Assembly (NCBI GenBank): GCA_963702035.1
Contig: OY969700.1
Location: 248,001 to 312,000 of the forward strand
DNA length: 64,000 nucleotides
Source of the DNA: VRUE01 sp963702035
GTDB lineage: Bacteria; Actinomycetota; Thermoleophilia; Solirubrobacterales; 70-9
Direction: 5' to 3'
Shown piece after piece: positions 1 to 8,209 of this stretch; the stretch's first letter is position 1, and every line of letters starts with the position of its first letter. Below the pieces are notes generated by a model. It saw only the letters and a list, made by a program, of their open reading frames with translations. It made no database searches and was not told the DNA's origin. The position numbers and the translations under genes were made by a program.

Positions 1-1
1 G

Positions 2-652
2 ACGCTGACCAAGAAGATGGCCGAGGACCTGACCGAGTACCTGCTCGAGTACGGGATCAAGGTCCGCTACCTGCACTCGGAGATCGACACTCTGGAACGG
101 ATCCAGATCGTCCGTGACCTGCGCCTCGGCGAGTACGATGTGCTGGTCGGCGTCAACCTGCTGCGCGAGGGGCTCGACCTGCCCGAGGTCTCACTGGTGG
201 CGATCCTCGACGCCGACAAGGAGGGCTTCCTGCGCGGCGAGACCAGCCTCGTGCAGACGATCGGGCGCGCCGCCCGCAACGTCAACGGGCGGGTGCTGAT
301 GTACGCGGATCGGGAGACCGACGCGATGCGCGCGGCGATGAGCGAGACCGAGCGCCGCCGGGCGATCCAGCTCGCCTACAACGAGGAGCACGGGATCACC
401 CCGGAGACCGTCCGCAAGGGGATCTCCGAGATGTCCGAGTTCCTCGCGATGGAGGACCGTGCGCCGAAGAAACGACGCCGCAAGGCCGGCGGCGACTTCG
501 CCGACCCGGCCGAGCTGGAGCGCACGATCGTCGCCCTGGAGGAGGAAATGCTCGCCGCCGCCGACGACCTCCGCTTCGAGGAGGCCGGCCGCCTCCGCGA
601 CGAGCTGAAAGAGCTGCGCCGCGACCTCGACGGGATGACCGCGGGGGCATGA
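2..652 (+). CDS. uvrB: UvrABC excinuclease subunit B, C-terminal part (5' truncated by window edge)
   Basis: The reading frame is open from base 2 and gives 216 residues of the UvrB C-terminus. UvrB is the damage-verifying helicase-like subunit of nucleotide excision repair. The helicase domain 2 motifs are clear: YLHSEIDTLER, VGVNLLREGLDLPEV and QTIGRAARN. A UVR coiled-coil motif, which contacts UvrA and UvrC, occupies the last 40 residues (EEEMLAAADDLRFEEAGRLR). The stop overlaps the next start as ATGA, so the two genes are probably co-translated. The N-terminal ATP-binding part lies outside the window. Confidence 0.97.
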   Translation, partial: TLTKKMAEDLTEYLLEYGIKVRYLHSEIDTLERIQIVRDLRLGEYDVLVGVNLLREGLDLPEVSLVAILDADKEGFLRGETSLVQTIGRAARNVNGRVLMYADRETDAMRAAMSETERRRAIQLAYNEEHGITPETVRKGISEMSEFLAMEDRAPKKRRRKAGGDFADPAELERTIVALEEEMLAAADDLRFEEAGRLRDELKELRRDLDGMTAGA

Positions 653-915
653 ACGGCCCGCGAGTCCCCGGCGGCGTAGTTCACCAGCTGCCCAAAGACC
701 TGCGCAAGACGCTGATCGCCAGCGCCACGGCCCTCGGTGCCTGGAAGGACATCACGCCCCTGGCCCGCAACGAGTTCATCTGCTGGGTCGAGGACGCCAA
801 ACAGGAGAAAACCCGAGAACGCCGCATCCGCCGCACCAGGGAAGAGCTGGAAGAAGGCATGCGCCGCCCCTGCTGCTGGCCCGGCTGCAAGCACCGCGAG
901 CGCAACGGCAGGTAG
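649..915 (+). CDS. YdeI/OmpD-associated (OmdA) family small protein
   Basis: This 88-residue protein starts on the ATG that overlaps the uvrB stop. The pattern PLARNEFICWVEDAKQEKTR followed by RIRRTREELEEG matches the bacteriocin-protection/OmdA C-terminal family, a small helical domain with no settled biochemical role. The C-terminus carries an unusual CCWPGC stretch followed by basic residues, which may bind metal or simply be a tail. Coupling to uvrB by a 4-base overlap suggests co-expression, but says nothing firm about function. Confidence 0.72.
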   Translation: MNGPRVPGGVVHQLPKDLRKTLIASATALGAWKDITPLARNEFICWVEDAKQEKTRERRIRRTREELEEGMRRPCCWPGCKHRERNGR

Positions 916-1022
916 CAGCGGGACACAAGTAACACATGCCAATGTATGGGAAGCGTGGGCGGGCACTTCTGCGCCAGCGTAGTACCCACTTAAAGACGCT
1001 CCACCCCTTCCGGGATCGGTTC

Positions 1023-1403
1023 CTACGCCAGCAGCTTCGCCGCCTTGGCGCTGTCGGCGTGGAACTCGCCGCGAACGAGCTTGCCGTCCCCGTCGTACTT
1101 CATCACGTGGACGAAGGGGGACTCGAAGCTGCCCTTGTCGTTGCCGGCCTTCTGCGTGCCGAGGACGACGACGGTGTCGCCGGCGTCGATGAACTCGCTC
1201 GGCTCGACGCTGAAGGACGACCAGTAGTTGGGGATCTGGGCGAAGTTCGCCATGATCGCCTCGCGCCCCTTGGTCTCGCCGCCGAGCGGCAGCTCCTCGG
1301 ACGTGTACCAGACGGCGTCCTCGGCGAAATCGTTTTGCAGGGCGGCGAGGTCGCCGCGGCCGAAGGCCTCGTAGGCGGACCGGGCGGTGTCGACGTTTGA
1401 CAT
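1023..1403 (-). CDS. SnoaL-like / nuclear transport factor 2-fold protein
   Basis: A 126-residue protein of the NTF2/SnoaL fold, with an N-terminal helix (ARSAYEAFGRGDLAAL), then FAEDAVWYTSEELPLGG, GREAIMANFAQ and strand-rich repeats ending in EFHADSAKAAKL. SnoaL-like proteins are small cone-shaped domains that act as isomerases, hydrolases or ligand binders; the substrate cannot be read from sequence. The start at 1403 was chosen because AAAGGAGAGAG lies directly upstream on the minus strand; the longer frame to 1484 lacks such a site. It is divergent from the thioredoxin gene. Confidence 0.8.
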   Translation of the reverse strand: MSNVDTARSAYEAFGRGDLAALQNDFAEDAVWYTSEELPLGGETKGREAIMANFAQIPNYWSSFSVEPSEFIDAGDTVVVLGTQKAGNDKGSFESPFVHVMKYDGDGKLVRGEFHADSAKAAKLLA

Positions 1404-1497
1404 CTCTCTCCTTTGGTGAAAGTTCCCCGCCCAGGAAGACCGTACGCCGATCGAGTCCTCTGTGCAAGCGGGGATCGGCGCCATCTAATCTGCCGTC

Positions 1498-2235
1498 ATG
1501 GCGATCGACGTGACCGAGGCGAGCTTTGGCCAGGAGGTGATCGAGCGCTCCCGGCAGGTTCCCGTCGTGGTCGACTTCTGGGCCGAGTGGTGCGGGCCCT
1601 GTCGCACGCTGACCCCGGCTCTGGAGGCGGCCGAGGCGGCTCGCGATGGCAAGGTCGTGCTCGCCAAGGTCGACGTCGACGCGAATCAGGCGCTGGCGGC
1701 GCGCTACAACGTGCAGGGCATCCCGGCGGTGAAGGCCTTCCGCGACGGCAAGGTCGCGAGTGAGTTCGTCGGCGCGGTGTCGAAGGCGAAGGTCGAAGAG
1801 CTGTTTGACTCCCTGGCTCCCTCGCGGGCTGACGAGCTGCTGGCAAAGGGCGACGAGCTGTCGTTGCGCGAGGCGGCCGAACTGGAGCCGCGCCGTGCCG
1901 ACATCGCTGTGGCGCTGGCGAGGGCGCGGTTGGAGCGTGGGGCGGAGGAGGAGGCGCTCGAGGCAGTCGAGCCGCACGAGGGCGACTTCGGCGCCGAAGG
2001 CATCGCCGCTCGGGTGCGCCTGGCGAGGCAGGGCATCGGGACGGAGGCGTTCGCAACCCTCGACCGCGGCCACCGCGAGGCGGCGTTGGACGCGCTGCTC
2101 GGGGAGCTCGGCGGCGCGGACGAGGACACCCGCGAGGACCTGCGCCGCACCGTCGTCGGCATCCTCAGCGAACTCGACCCCGGTGACCCGACGGCCCGCG
2201 AGTACCGCAAGCGCCTCGGCGCCGCCCTCTATTAG
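1498..2235 (+). CDS. Thioredoxin-domain protein with C-terminal TPR-like region (CnoX/YbbN type)
   Basis: This 245-residue protein begins with a thioredoxin domain containing the active-site WCGPC at residues 31-35, then KVDVDANQALAARYNVQGIP with the cis-proline typical of thioredoxins. Residues about 115-245 are helical and repetitive (RADIAVALARARLERGAEEE, GDPTAREYRKRLGAALY), as in the TPR half of CnoX/YbbN chaperone-redox proteins. Unlike Escherichia coli CnoX (SXXC), both active-site cysteines are present, so it may also act as an oxidoreductase. The likely role is protection of thiols and client proteins in the cytoplasm. Confidence 0.88.
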   Translation: MAIDVTEASFGQEVIERSRQVPVVVDFWAEWCGPCRTLTPALEAAEAARDGKVVLAKVDVDANQALAARYNVQGIPAVKAFRDGKVASEFVGAVSKAKVEELFDSLAPSRADELLAKGDELSLREAAELEPRRADIAVALARARLERGAEEEALEAVEPHEGDFGAEGIAARVRLARQGIGTEAFATLDRGHREAALDALLGELGGADEDTREDLRRTVVGILSELDPGDPTAREYRKRLGAALY

Positions 2236-2280
2236 GCCCTGGCTACAGGAGGCAGCCGCGTCGGGGGCGAATATGGCGGG

Positions 2281-3648
2281 ATGAGCGCGCCGCCGCCACG
2301 CAAGCCTCGTCCACCCTTGCCCGTGGGGCCGTTTCTGGTTGTCGGGCTTGCGCGCTCGGGCTGCGCGGTGGCTCGCTTGCTGGCCGGGCGTGGGGAGGAG
2401 GTCGCCGGGGTCGATTCGGGACATCCGGATGCGGCGGCAGGGCTGGCGGGGGATGGCGTCGAAGTCTTCCTGGATACGAGTGGATTGGCTCAGCTGGATG
2501 GCATGCGAACCGTCGTCAAGAGCCCGGGCGTGCCCCGGGAGGCTCCGGTGATCGCCGCGGCGCTGGAGCGGGGCCTCGACGTCGTCGGCGAGCTCGAGCT
2601 CGCCTGGCGCTCGATTCCAAATCGCTTCCTCGCCGTCACCGGCACCAACGGCAAGACGACCACGGTCGAGCTGCTCGACCACGTCTACCGCACGGCCGGT
2701 GAGCCGGTCGCCGTCGCCGGCAACGTCGGCACGCCGCTTTCCTCGCTTGCCGGGTCGGTAGATCCCGCCGCCACCGTCGTCTGCGAGGCATCCAGCTTCC
2801 AGCTCGAGGACACCTCGTACTTCGCCCCGGAGTGCGCTGTCTTCCTCAATCTCGCTCCCGACCACCTCGATCGCCACGCGGACCTCGACGCCTACCTGGA
2901 CGCGAAGCTGCGCATCTTCGCCAACCAGGGCAACGACGATGTCGCGATCTACAACGCCGACGATCCGGCGCTGGCCGACACCGACCTCGGCGGCTGCGCC
3001 CGCCGCATCGCCTTCTGTCGCGGCGCCGCGCCGGAGTGCGAGGTGGCGCTGGCGGAAGGGACGATCTTCTACGACGGCGAGCCGTTGCTGGCAACGAGCG
3101 AGCTGGGGCTGTTCGGCGAGCACAACGTCGCCAACGCGATGGCGGCGGCGAGCGCGGCGCTGGCGATGGGGCTCGATCGCGACGCCGTCCGCGAGGGCCT
3201 GCGCGACTTTGCCGGCGTGCCCCACCGGTTGGAGACCGTCGCCGAGATCGGCGGCGTCCGCTTCGTCAACGACTCCAAGGCGACCAACGTCGCCTCCGCG
3301 GTCGTCGGGATCGACGCCTTCGAGGGTGGCGTCCACGCGATCCTCGGCGGCAGCGAGAAGAACGAACCGTTCGACCCGCTGCTCGACCCGCTGCGCGAGC
3401 GCGCCGCCGCCTGCTACCTGATCGGCGCCACCGCCGATCGGCTCGCCGCCGAGCTGGCTCCGGTTGTCTCCGACGGCATCGAGCTGTACCGCTGCGCCGA
3501 CCTCGAGCAGGCCGTGCGGAGCGCGGCCGCCGCGGCTCGCCCCGGCGAGGTCGTGCTGCTCTCGCCCGCCTGTGCCAGCTTCGACGCGTTCGAGAACTTC
3601 GAACGTCGCGGCGACCGCTTTCGCGAGATCGTCGGGGGGCTGGGATGA
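2281..3648 (+). CDS. murD: UDP-N-acetylmuramoyl-L-alanine:D-glutamate ligase
   Basis: MurD adds D-glutamate to UDP-MurNAc-L-Ala in the cytoplasmic phase of peptidoglycan synthesis. The 455-residue protein has the N-terminal Rossmann-like domain (VVGLARSGCAVARLL), the central ATPase P-loop GTNGKTTTVE near residue 121, NLAPDHLDRH in the central domain, and the C-terminal ligase domain (FVNDSKATNVAS, LLSPACASFDAFENFERRGD), which is characteristic of MurD. The start follows a proline-rich N-terminus of about 15 residues. It is the first gene of the division and wall cluster and overlaps ftsW by ATGA. Confidence 0.96.
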   Translation: MSAPPPRKPRPPLPVGPFLVVGLARSGCAVARLLAGRGEEVAGVDSGHPDAAAGLAGDGVEVFLDTSGLAQLDGMRTVVKSPGVPREAPVIAAALERGLDVVGELELAWRSIPNRFLAVTGTNGKTTTVELLDHVYRTAGEPVAVAGNVGTPLSSLAGSVDPAATVVCEASSFQLEDTSYFAPECAVFLNLAPDHLDRHADLDAYLDAKLRIFANQGNDDVAIYNADDPALADTDLGGCARRIAFCRGAAPECEVALAEGTIFYDGEPLLATSELGLFGEHNVANAMAAASAALAMGLDRDAVREGLRDFAGVPHRLETVAEIGGVRFVNDSKATNVASAVVGIDAFEGGVHAILGGSEKNEPFDPLLDPLRERAAACYLIGATADRLAAELAPVVSDGIELYRCADLEQAVRSAAAAARPGEVVLLSPACASFDAFENFERRGDRFREIVGGLG

Positions 3649-4976
3649 GCGCGCGCGCTCTGTCCCTACCTCGCTTCGGGGGCGCGAAAGCAAAGAAGGG
3701 CAAGGCGAAGAGGAGGCGCCGTGCCGCCAGCCTTCCCGCCGAGTACAACATGCTGCTCACCGCGACGCTCTGCCTGCTCGCCTTCGGCGCCGTGATGGTC
3801 TTCTCGGCCAGCTCGACCACGCGGATCCTCAGCAACGGCGGCCTCTCCGACAGCGCCTTCTACCTGAAGCGCACCCTGCTCTTCGGCGCGGTCGGCCTGG
3901 GGATCATGCACCTGGCCGCGCGCCACGGGCTGGAGACGGTCCGCCGGCTGACCCCGGCGATCCTCGGGGTCTCGCTCTTCCTGCTGCTCGCGGTGCTCTT
4001 CGGCGGCGCCTCGGTCAACGGCTCCAGCCGCTGGATCGGGCCCAGCTTCATCCAGCTGCAGCCCTCCGAGTTGGCCAAGGTAGCGCTGATCCTCTACGGC
4101 GCCGATCTGCTGGCGCGCAAGCCGAAACGAGCGCGCACGCTGCAGGGGCTGATGCCGTTCCTGCTCGTCGTCGGCGCGGCCACGCTGCTGATCGTCGCCG
4201 AGCCCGATCTGGGCACCGCGATGGTCGTCTCCTTTGCCGTTGCCGCGACCCTGGTCGCCGCCGGCATGCGCATCCGCGACCTCGCCCTGATCGCCGCCGC
4301 CCTCGCCTTCTTCGCCCTCTTGATGACCGTGATCGAGCCCTACCGGATGGCGCGGCTGACCGGCTTTCTCAATCCCGGCGCCGACGCCGGCGGGGCCGGC
4401 TTCCAGGCGGCACAGGCCAAGATCGCGCTCGGCTCCGGCGGCCTCTTCGGGGTCGGTGTCGGCAACGGTGTGCAGAAGGCCTTCTACCTGCCCGAGGCGC
4501 ACACCGACATGATCTCGGCGGTGATCGGCGAGGAGCTCGGCCTGGTCGGGATCCTCGGCGTCGTCGGGCTCTTCTCCCTCTTCGGCTACGCCGGCCTGCA
4601 GGTCGCCAAGAAAGCCAAGGACAGCTACGGAAAGCTGCTCGTCGCCGGGCTGACCTCGCTCGTCCTCGTGCAGGCGACGATCAATCTCTTCGCGGTGATG
4701 GGCCTGGCGCCGCTGACCGGTGTGCCGCTTCCCTTCGTCTCCTACGGCAACAGCAGCCTGATGGCGACGCTGTTCGCGGTCGGGCTGATCCTCAACGTCG
4801 CCCGCGGGGGGACCGCCCGCGCTGGCAAACTGCGCGTCGTCGAAGGCGGGCGCAAACCGGCCCGTGGAAGGAGTCGAACGAGCAGTGCCAGAAGTCGCAA
4901 GAGTGCTAGTGGCAGCCGGGGGAACGGCCGGTCACGTAGTGCCGGCCATGGCGGTCGCCGACGAGCTTCGGGCTAG
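3645..4976 (+). CDS. ftsW: SEDS-family peptidoglycan glycosyltransferase FtsW
   Basis: FtsW polymerises lipid II at the division septum together with a class B penicillin-binding protein. The 443-residue protein has a basic N-terminus (KKGKAKRRRR), about ten hydrophobic segments, and the SEDS signatures AEPDLGTAMVV and PLTGVPLPFVSYGNSS. The start is the ATG overlapping the murD stop. The last about 50 residues are a Ser/Arg/Lys-rich cytoplasmic tail, encoded largely by DNA that is also the 5' end of murG in another frame, an overlap of about 92 bases. Confidence 0.95.
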   Translation: MSARALSLPRFGGAKAKKGKAKRRRRAASLPAEYNMLLTATLCLLAFGAVMVFSASSTTRILSNGGLSDSAFYLKRTLLFGAVGLGIMHLAARHGLETVRRLTPAILGVSLFLLLAVLFGGASVNGSSRWIGPSFIQLQPSELAKVALILYGADLLARKPKRARTLQGLMPFLLVVGAATLLIVAEPDLGTAMVVSFAVAATLVAAGMRIRDLALIAAALAFFALLMTVIEPYRMARLTGFLNPGADAGGAGFQAAQAKIALGSGGLFGVGVGNGVQKAFYLPEAHTDMISAVIGEELGLVGILGVVGLFSLFGYAGLQVAKKAKDSYGKLLVAGLTSLVLVQATINLFAVMGLAPLTGVPLPFVSYGNSSLMATLFAVGLILNVARGGTARAGKLRVVEGGRKPARGRSRTSSARSRKSASGSRGNGRSRSAGHGGRRRASG

Positions 4977-5976
4977 CGGCGCCGAGGTGTCGTTCCTCGG
5001 CACTCGCGAGCGGATCGAGGCCGACCTGGTGCCGGCCGCCGGCTACGAGATCGACTTCGTCAAGGTGCGCGGGATCGACCGCGGCAACCGCCTGCGCGCC
5101 GCCGTGGCCGGCGTCGAGGCGATCGGCGCGGTCGGAACGGCGCTGCGCGTCCTCTGGCGGCGCCGTCCCGACGTGGTGATGGGCGGCGGCGGCTTCGTCG
5201 CCGGGCCGGCCGGGCTCGCGGCGGTGTTCTCTCGCATCCCCCTGGTTCTCACCGAGGCCGACAGTCACCTCGGCCTCGCCAACCGCCTGCTCGCCCGCCG
5301 GGCAGAGCGGGTCTGCCTCGCCTTCCCGATCGCCGGGCGCGAGGGGGAGCGCTACGTGGTCACCGGGCGCCCGGTGCCCGACGCGGTGCTCACGGCGGAT
5401 CGCGACACCGCGCGTGCGCGCTTCGGAATCGCTCCGGGCGCCCGCTGCCTGCTGGTGATGGGTGGCAGCCAGGGCGCGCGCTCGATCAACGAGTGCGCGA
5501 TTGCGGCGCTGGCCGAGCGGAGCGGACGTGACTTCGACGTCGTTCATGTCGCCGGCCGCCGCGACTTCGACGCGCTGGAGGCGCGTCTCCGCGTGGCGCC
5601 GCACGGCGACCGCTACACGCTGCTCGCCTACGAGCCCGACCTCGGCGACTGCCTCGCCGCCTGCGACCTGGTGCTGGGCCGCTCGGGCGGGTCGATCTTC
5701 GAGCTGACCGCCGCGGGGCGGCCGGCGATCTTGGTGCCCTACCCGCACGCCGCCGCCGGCCACCAGGAGAGCAACGCCGCCTGGATGGCGGCGGCCGGCG
5801 CCGCGGTCGTGATCCGCGACGACGAGCTGGATGTCGATCGGCTCGCGGTCGAGATCCGCGATCTGCTCGGCGATGGCGAACGGCTCGCCGCGATGGCATC
5901 CGCCTCGGCGGCCCTGGCAATGCCGGATGCCGCACGGCAGATCGCCGATCGCGTCCTCGCGGCGGTGCGTTCATGA
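4885..5976 (+). CDS. murG: Undecaprenyl-PP-MurNAc-pentapeptide GlcNAc transferase
   Basis: MurG (GT28) converts lipid I to lipid II at the inner face of the membrane. Visible motifs are the N-terminal GGTAGHVVPA loop, VVMGGGGFVAGPAGLAA, the UDP-binding GGSQGARSIN and the C-terminal PYPHAAAGHQESNA. The GTG at 4885 was chosen because GGAAGGAG lies at 4866-4873; an in-frame GTG at 4864 would add seven residues but has no such site. Either start lies inside ftsW, so translation of the two is coupled. It overlaps murC by ATGA. Confidence 0.95.
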   Translation: MPEVARVLVAAGGTAGHVVPAMAVADELRASGAEVSFLGTRERIEADLVPAAGYEIDFVKVRGIDRGNRLRAAVAGVEAIGAVGTALRVLWRRRPDVVMGGGGFVAGPAGLAAVFSRIPLVLTEADSHLGLANRLLARRAERVCLAFPIAGREGERYVVTGRPVPDAVLTADRDTARARFGIAPGARCLLVMGGSQGARSINECAIAALAERSGRDFDVVHVAGRRDFDALEARLRVAPHGDRYTLLAYEPDLGDCLAACDLVLGRSGGSIFELTAAGRPAILVPYPHAAAGHQESNAAWMAAAGAAVVIRDDELDVDRLAVEIRDLLGDGERLAAMASASAALAMPDAARQIADRVLAAVRS

Positions 5977-7298
5977 GTGGGTGGAGCGGTCGCCGCCTGC
6001 ACTTCATCGGCATCGGCGGCGCCGGGATGAGCGGCTTGGCGCTGGTCTGCCAAGAGCTCGGCGCGACCGTGAGCGGCAGCGATCGCACCGACTCCTCGTA
6101 TATGGAGCGCCTGCGCAAGGCCGGGCTCGAGCCGGTCGTCGGCCACGACGCGGCCAACCTGCCCGACGGCGCCGAGGTGATCGTCTCGACCGCGATCGAT
6201 GACGACAACCCCGAGTTGCGGCTCGCCGGCGAGCGGGGACAGGCTGTGCGCCACCGCGGTGAGCTGCTGGCCGAGCTCTGCGACGAGAAGCGGCTGATCG
6301 CGATCGCCGGCACCCACGGCAAGACGACGACGACCGCGATGCTCGTCTGGGCGCTGCGCGAGATCGGCGCCGACCCCGCCTTCTTCGTCGGCGGCGAGGT
6401 TCCCGGTCTGGGGTCGGAGGGGACGGTCGCCAACGCGGGTTGGGGCGCGGGGGAGTGGGTGGTCGCCGAGGCCGACGAGAGCGACGCCAGCTTCCTCGAG
6501 CTGGTGCCCGAGATCGCCGTGATCACCAACATCGAGATGGACCACCACTCGCGCTGGGGATCGATCGCCGAGCTGCGCGAGGCGTTCGCCAAGTTCGCCG
6601 CCGGCGCAAGCGCCGTCGCACTGCCAGCCGACAACCCGACCTGCATCGAACCCCAAATAGGGGTTCGATGCAGGTCGGAGGGGGGATTTGACGCCGGCTC
6701 GCCCGGCCCGAGCGAGCTTTCGCTCGCCGTGCCGGGGGCGCACAACGTGCTCAACGCTCGCGCCGCGCTCGCCGCGGCCGAGCTCGCCGGCTTCGATCTC
6801 GATGCCGTCGCCGCGGCGCTCGGGAGCTTCCCCGGCGTCCATCGCCGGCTTGAGCTCAAGGGCGAACGCGGCGGGGCTCGCATATACGACGACTACGCCC
6901 ACCACCCGACCGAGGTGCGGGCGGCGCTGACGGCGCTGCGCGAAATGGAGCCATCCCGCCTGGTCGCCGTATTCCAGCCGCACCTGTACTCGCGCACCAA
7001 GGCGCTGGCCGAGCAGTTCGGTGCCGCGCTGGCGCTGGCCGACGAGGTCGCCGTGCTCGACGTCTATCCGGCCCGCGAGCAGCCGGTCGGGGAGCTGGCC
7101 GGGGTCAGCGGGCTCGATGTGGCTCGCGCCGCCGCCGACCGGATGGGCGGCGGGCGGGTCTTCTGGACGCCGAGGTTGGCGCAGGCGCAGGCGGCGCTGG
7201 AACCGCGCCTGGAGCCCGGCTCGGCGCTGGTCACGATCGGCGCCGGCGACGTCTTCAGGCTCGGCGAGGCGCTGGTCGGGACCGGGGGAGAGGGATGA
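5973..7298 (+). CDS. murC: UDP-N-acetylmuramate:L-alanine ligase, with an in-frame palindromic insertion
   Basis: MurC adds the first residue of the peptidoglycan stem peptide. The 441-residue protein has FIGIGGAGMSGLA (UDP-MurNAc domain), GTHGKTTTTAM (P-loop), EADESDASF and TNIEMDHHS in the central domain, and the ligase domain motifs YDDYAHHPTEV and VFQPHLYSRTK. Residues 222-236 (TCIEPQIGVRCRS) are encoded by a 43-bp palindrome and replace the less conserved stretch that precedes LSLAVPGAHNVLNA in the family. The rest looks intact, so the enzyme is probably functional. It overlaps both murG and murB by four bases. Confidence 0.95.
   Translation: MSGWSGRRLHFIGIGGAGMSGLALVCQELGATVSGSDRTDSSYMERLRKAGLEPVVGHDAANLPDGAEVIVSTAIDDDNPELRLAGERGQAVRHRGELLAELCDEKRLIAIAGTHGKTTTTAMLVWALREIGADPAFFVGGEVPGLGSEGTVANAGWGAGEWVVAEADESDASFLELVPEIAVITNIEMDHHSRWGSIAELREAFAKFAAGASAVALPADNPTCIEPQIGVRCRSEGGFDAGSPGPSELSLAVPGAHNVLNARAALAAAELAGFDLDAVAAALGSFPGVHRRLELKGERGGARIYDDYAHHPTEVRAALTALREMEPSRLVAVFQPHLYSRTKALAEQFGAALALADEVAVLDVYPAREQPVGELAGVSGLDVARAAADRMGGGRVFWTPRLAQAQAALEPRLEPGSALVTIGAGDVFRLGEALVGTGGEG
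6636..6678. repeat. 43-bp palindromic element (family 2) inside murC
   Basis: Two 19-base arms (6636-6654 and 6660-6678) are perfect inverted complements around the 5-base loop AAATA. The element is read in frame as part of MurC. A close relative in reverse orientation (loop TATTT) lies at 30128-30170 in aroA. The two share the outer 11 bases of each arm exactly (CCGACCTGCAT and ATGCAGGTCGG). Confidence 0.9.
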
Positions 7299-8209
7299 GC
7301 GCCCCGCCTGTCGAGATCGAGCGGAACTACCCGCTAGCCCGCCTGACCACGGTGCGCACCGGCGGTGTGGCTGACTGGTTTGGCCGTCCGGACGATGTCG
7401 AGCAGTTGGAGGAGCTCCTCGCCTGGGCCGGCGAGGAGGGGATCGCGCTCGGCATGGTCGGCTCGGGCTCGAATCTGCTCGTCGCCGACGAGGGCTTCCG
7501 TGGGTTGGCGCTGAAGCTCGATGGCGAGCTTGCAGCGGTCGCCCACGAGGGAGGACGGTTGCTTTGCGGCGGTGGCGCCCGGCTTCCCTCGGCGGCGACC
7601 AAGGCGGCCGGGTGGGGCCTGGCGGGCCTCGAGTTCGGCGTCAACATCCCGGGCACCGTCGGCGGCGCGGTGAAGATGAACGCCAACGCCTACGGGGGCC
7701 AGCTCGCCGAGGTGCTGGAGTGGGTGGACGTCTGCACCGCCCAAGGACTGGACCGGCGCGCCCCCGGACAGCTCGGCTTCGGCTACCGCAGCTCCAACCT
7801 CGGCCCCGGCGAGGTCGTCGCCCGGGCATCTTTCCTGCTCGAGCCCGGCGATCCCGAGGCGATCAAGGCGACGATGGCCGGGATGCGGGAACGGCGTCAC
7901 GAGGCACAGCCGTCAGGGATCAAGACCTTCGGCTCGACGTTCAAGAACCCCGAGGACGAGCGTGCCGAAGGACGCACCGCCGGACAGCTGCTTGAGGCCG
8001 CCGGTTGTCGCGGCCTCGTCGTCGGGGGCGCCCGTTTCTCGCTGAAGCACGCCAACTTCGTCGAGAACACCGGCGAGGCCAGCACCGCCGACGTGCTCGA
8101 GCTGATGGCCGCCGGGCGGCGCCGTGTCCATGAGCGCTTCGGCGTCGTCCTCGAGCCGGAGGTGCAGCTGCTCGGCGAGGTGCGCTGGCCGGAGAGTTGG
8201 AAACTGTGA
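7295..8209 (+). CDS. murB: UDP-N-acetylenolpyruvoylglucosamine reductase
   Basis: MurB reduces UDP-GlcNAc-enolpyruvate to UDP-MurNAc using NADPH and bound FAD. The 304-residue protein shows the FAD-binding segment MVGSGSNLLVADEGF, the second flavin motif GVNIPGTVGGAVKMNANAYG, GFGYRSSNLG, the catalytic serine region TFGSTFKNPE and the C-terminal glutamate context LEPEVQLLG. The start overlaps the murC stop (ATGA), and its own stop overlaps the ftsQ start (GTGA). The order murC-murB-ftsQ is usual for this cluster. Confidence 0.95.
   Translation: MSAPPVEIERNYPLARLTTVRTGGVADWFGRPDDVEQLEELLAWAGEEGIALGMVGSGSNLLVADEGFRGLALKLDGELAAVAHEGGRLLCGGGARLPSAATKAAGWGLAGLEFGVNIPGTVGGAVKMNANAYGGQLAEVLEWVDVCTAQGLDRRAPGQLGFGYRSSNLGPGEVVARASFLLEPGDPEAIKATMAGMRERRHEAQPSGIKTFGSTFKNPEDERAEGRTAGQLLEAAGCRGLVVGGARFSLKHANFVENTGEASTADVLELMAAGRRRVHERFGVVLEPEVQLLGEVRWPESWKL

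Noticed and set aside
376..3693. A 1105-codon open frame on the minus strand across uvrB, trx and murD
   Set aside because: It is antisense to well-supported genes; the composition (Arg/Ala/Gly/Asp-rich, no domain pattern) is that of a shadow frame in GC-rich DNA.
5486..6883. Antisense frames over murC sharing a peptide with frames over aroA
   Set aside because: The similarity comes only from the shared 43-bp palindrome, not from real antisense genes.
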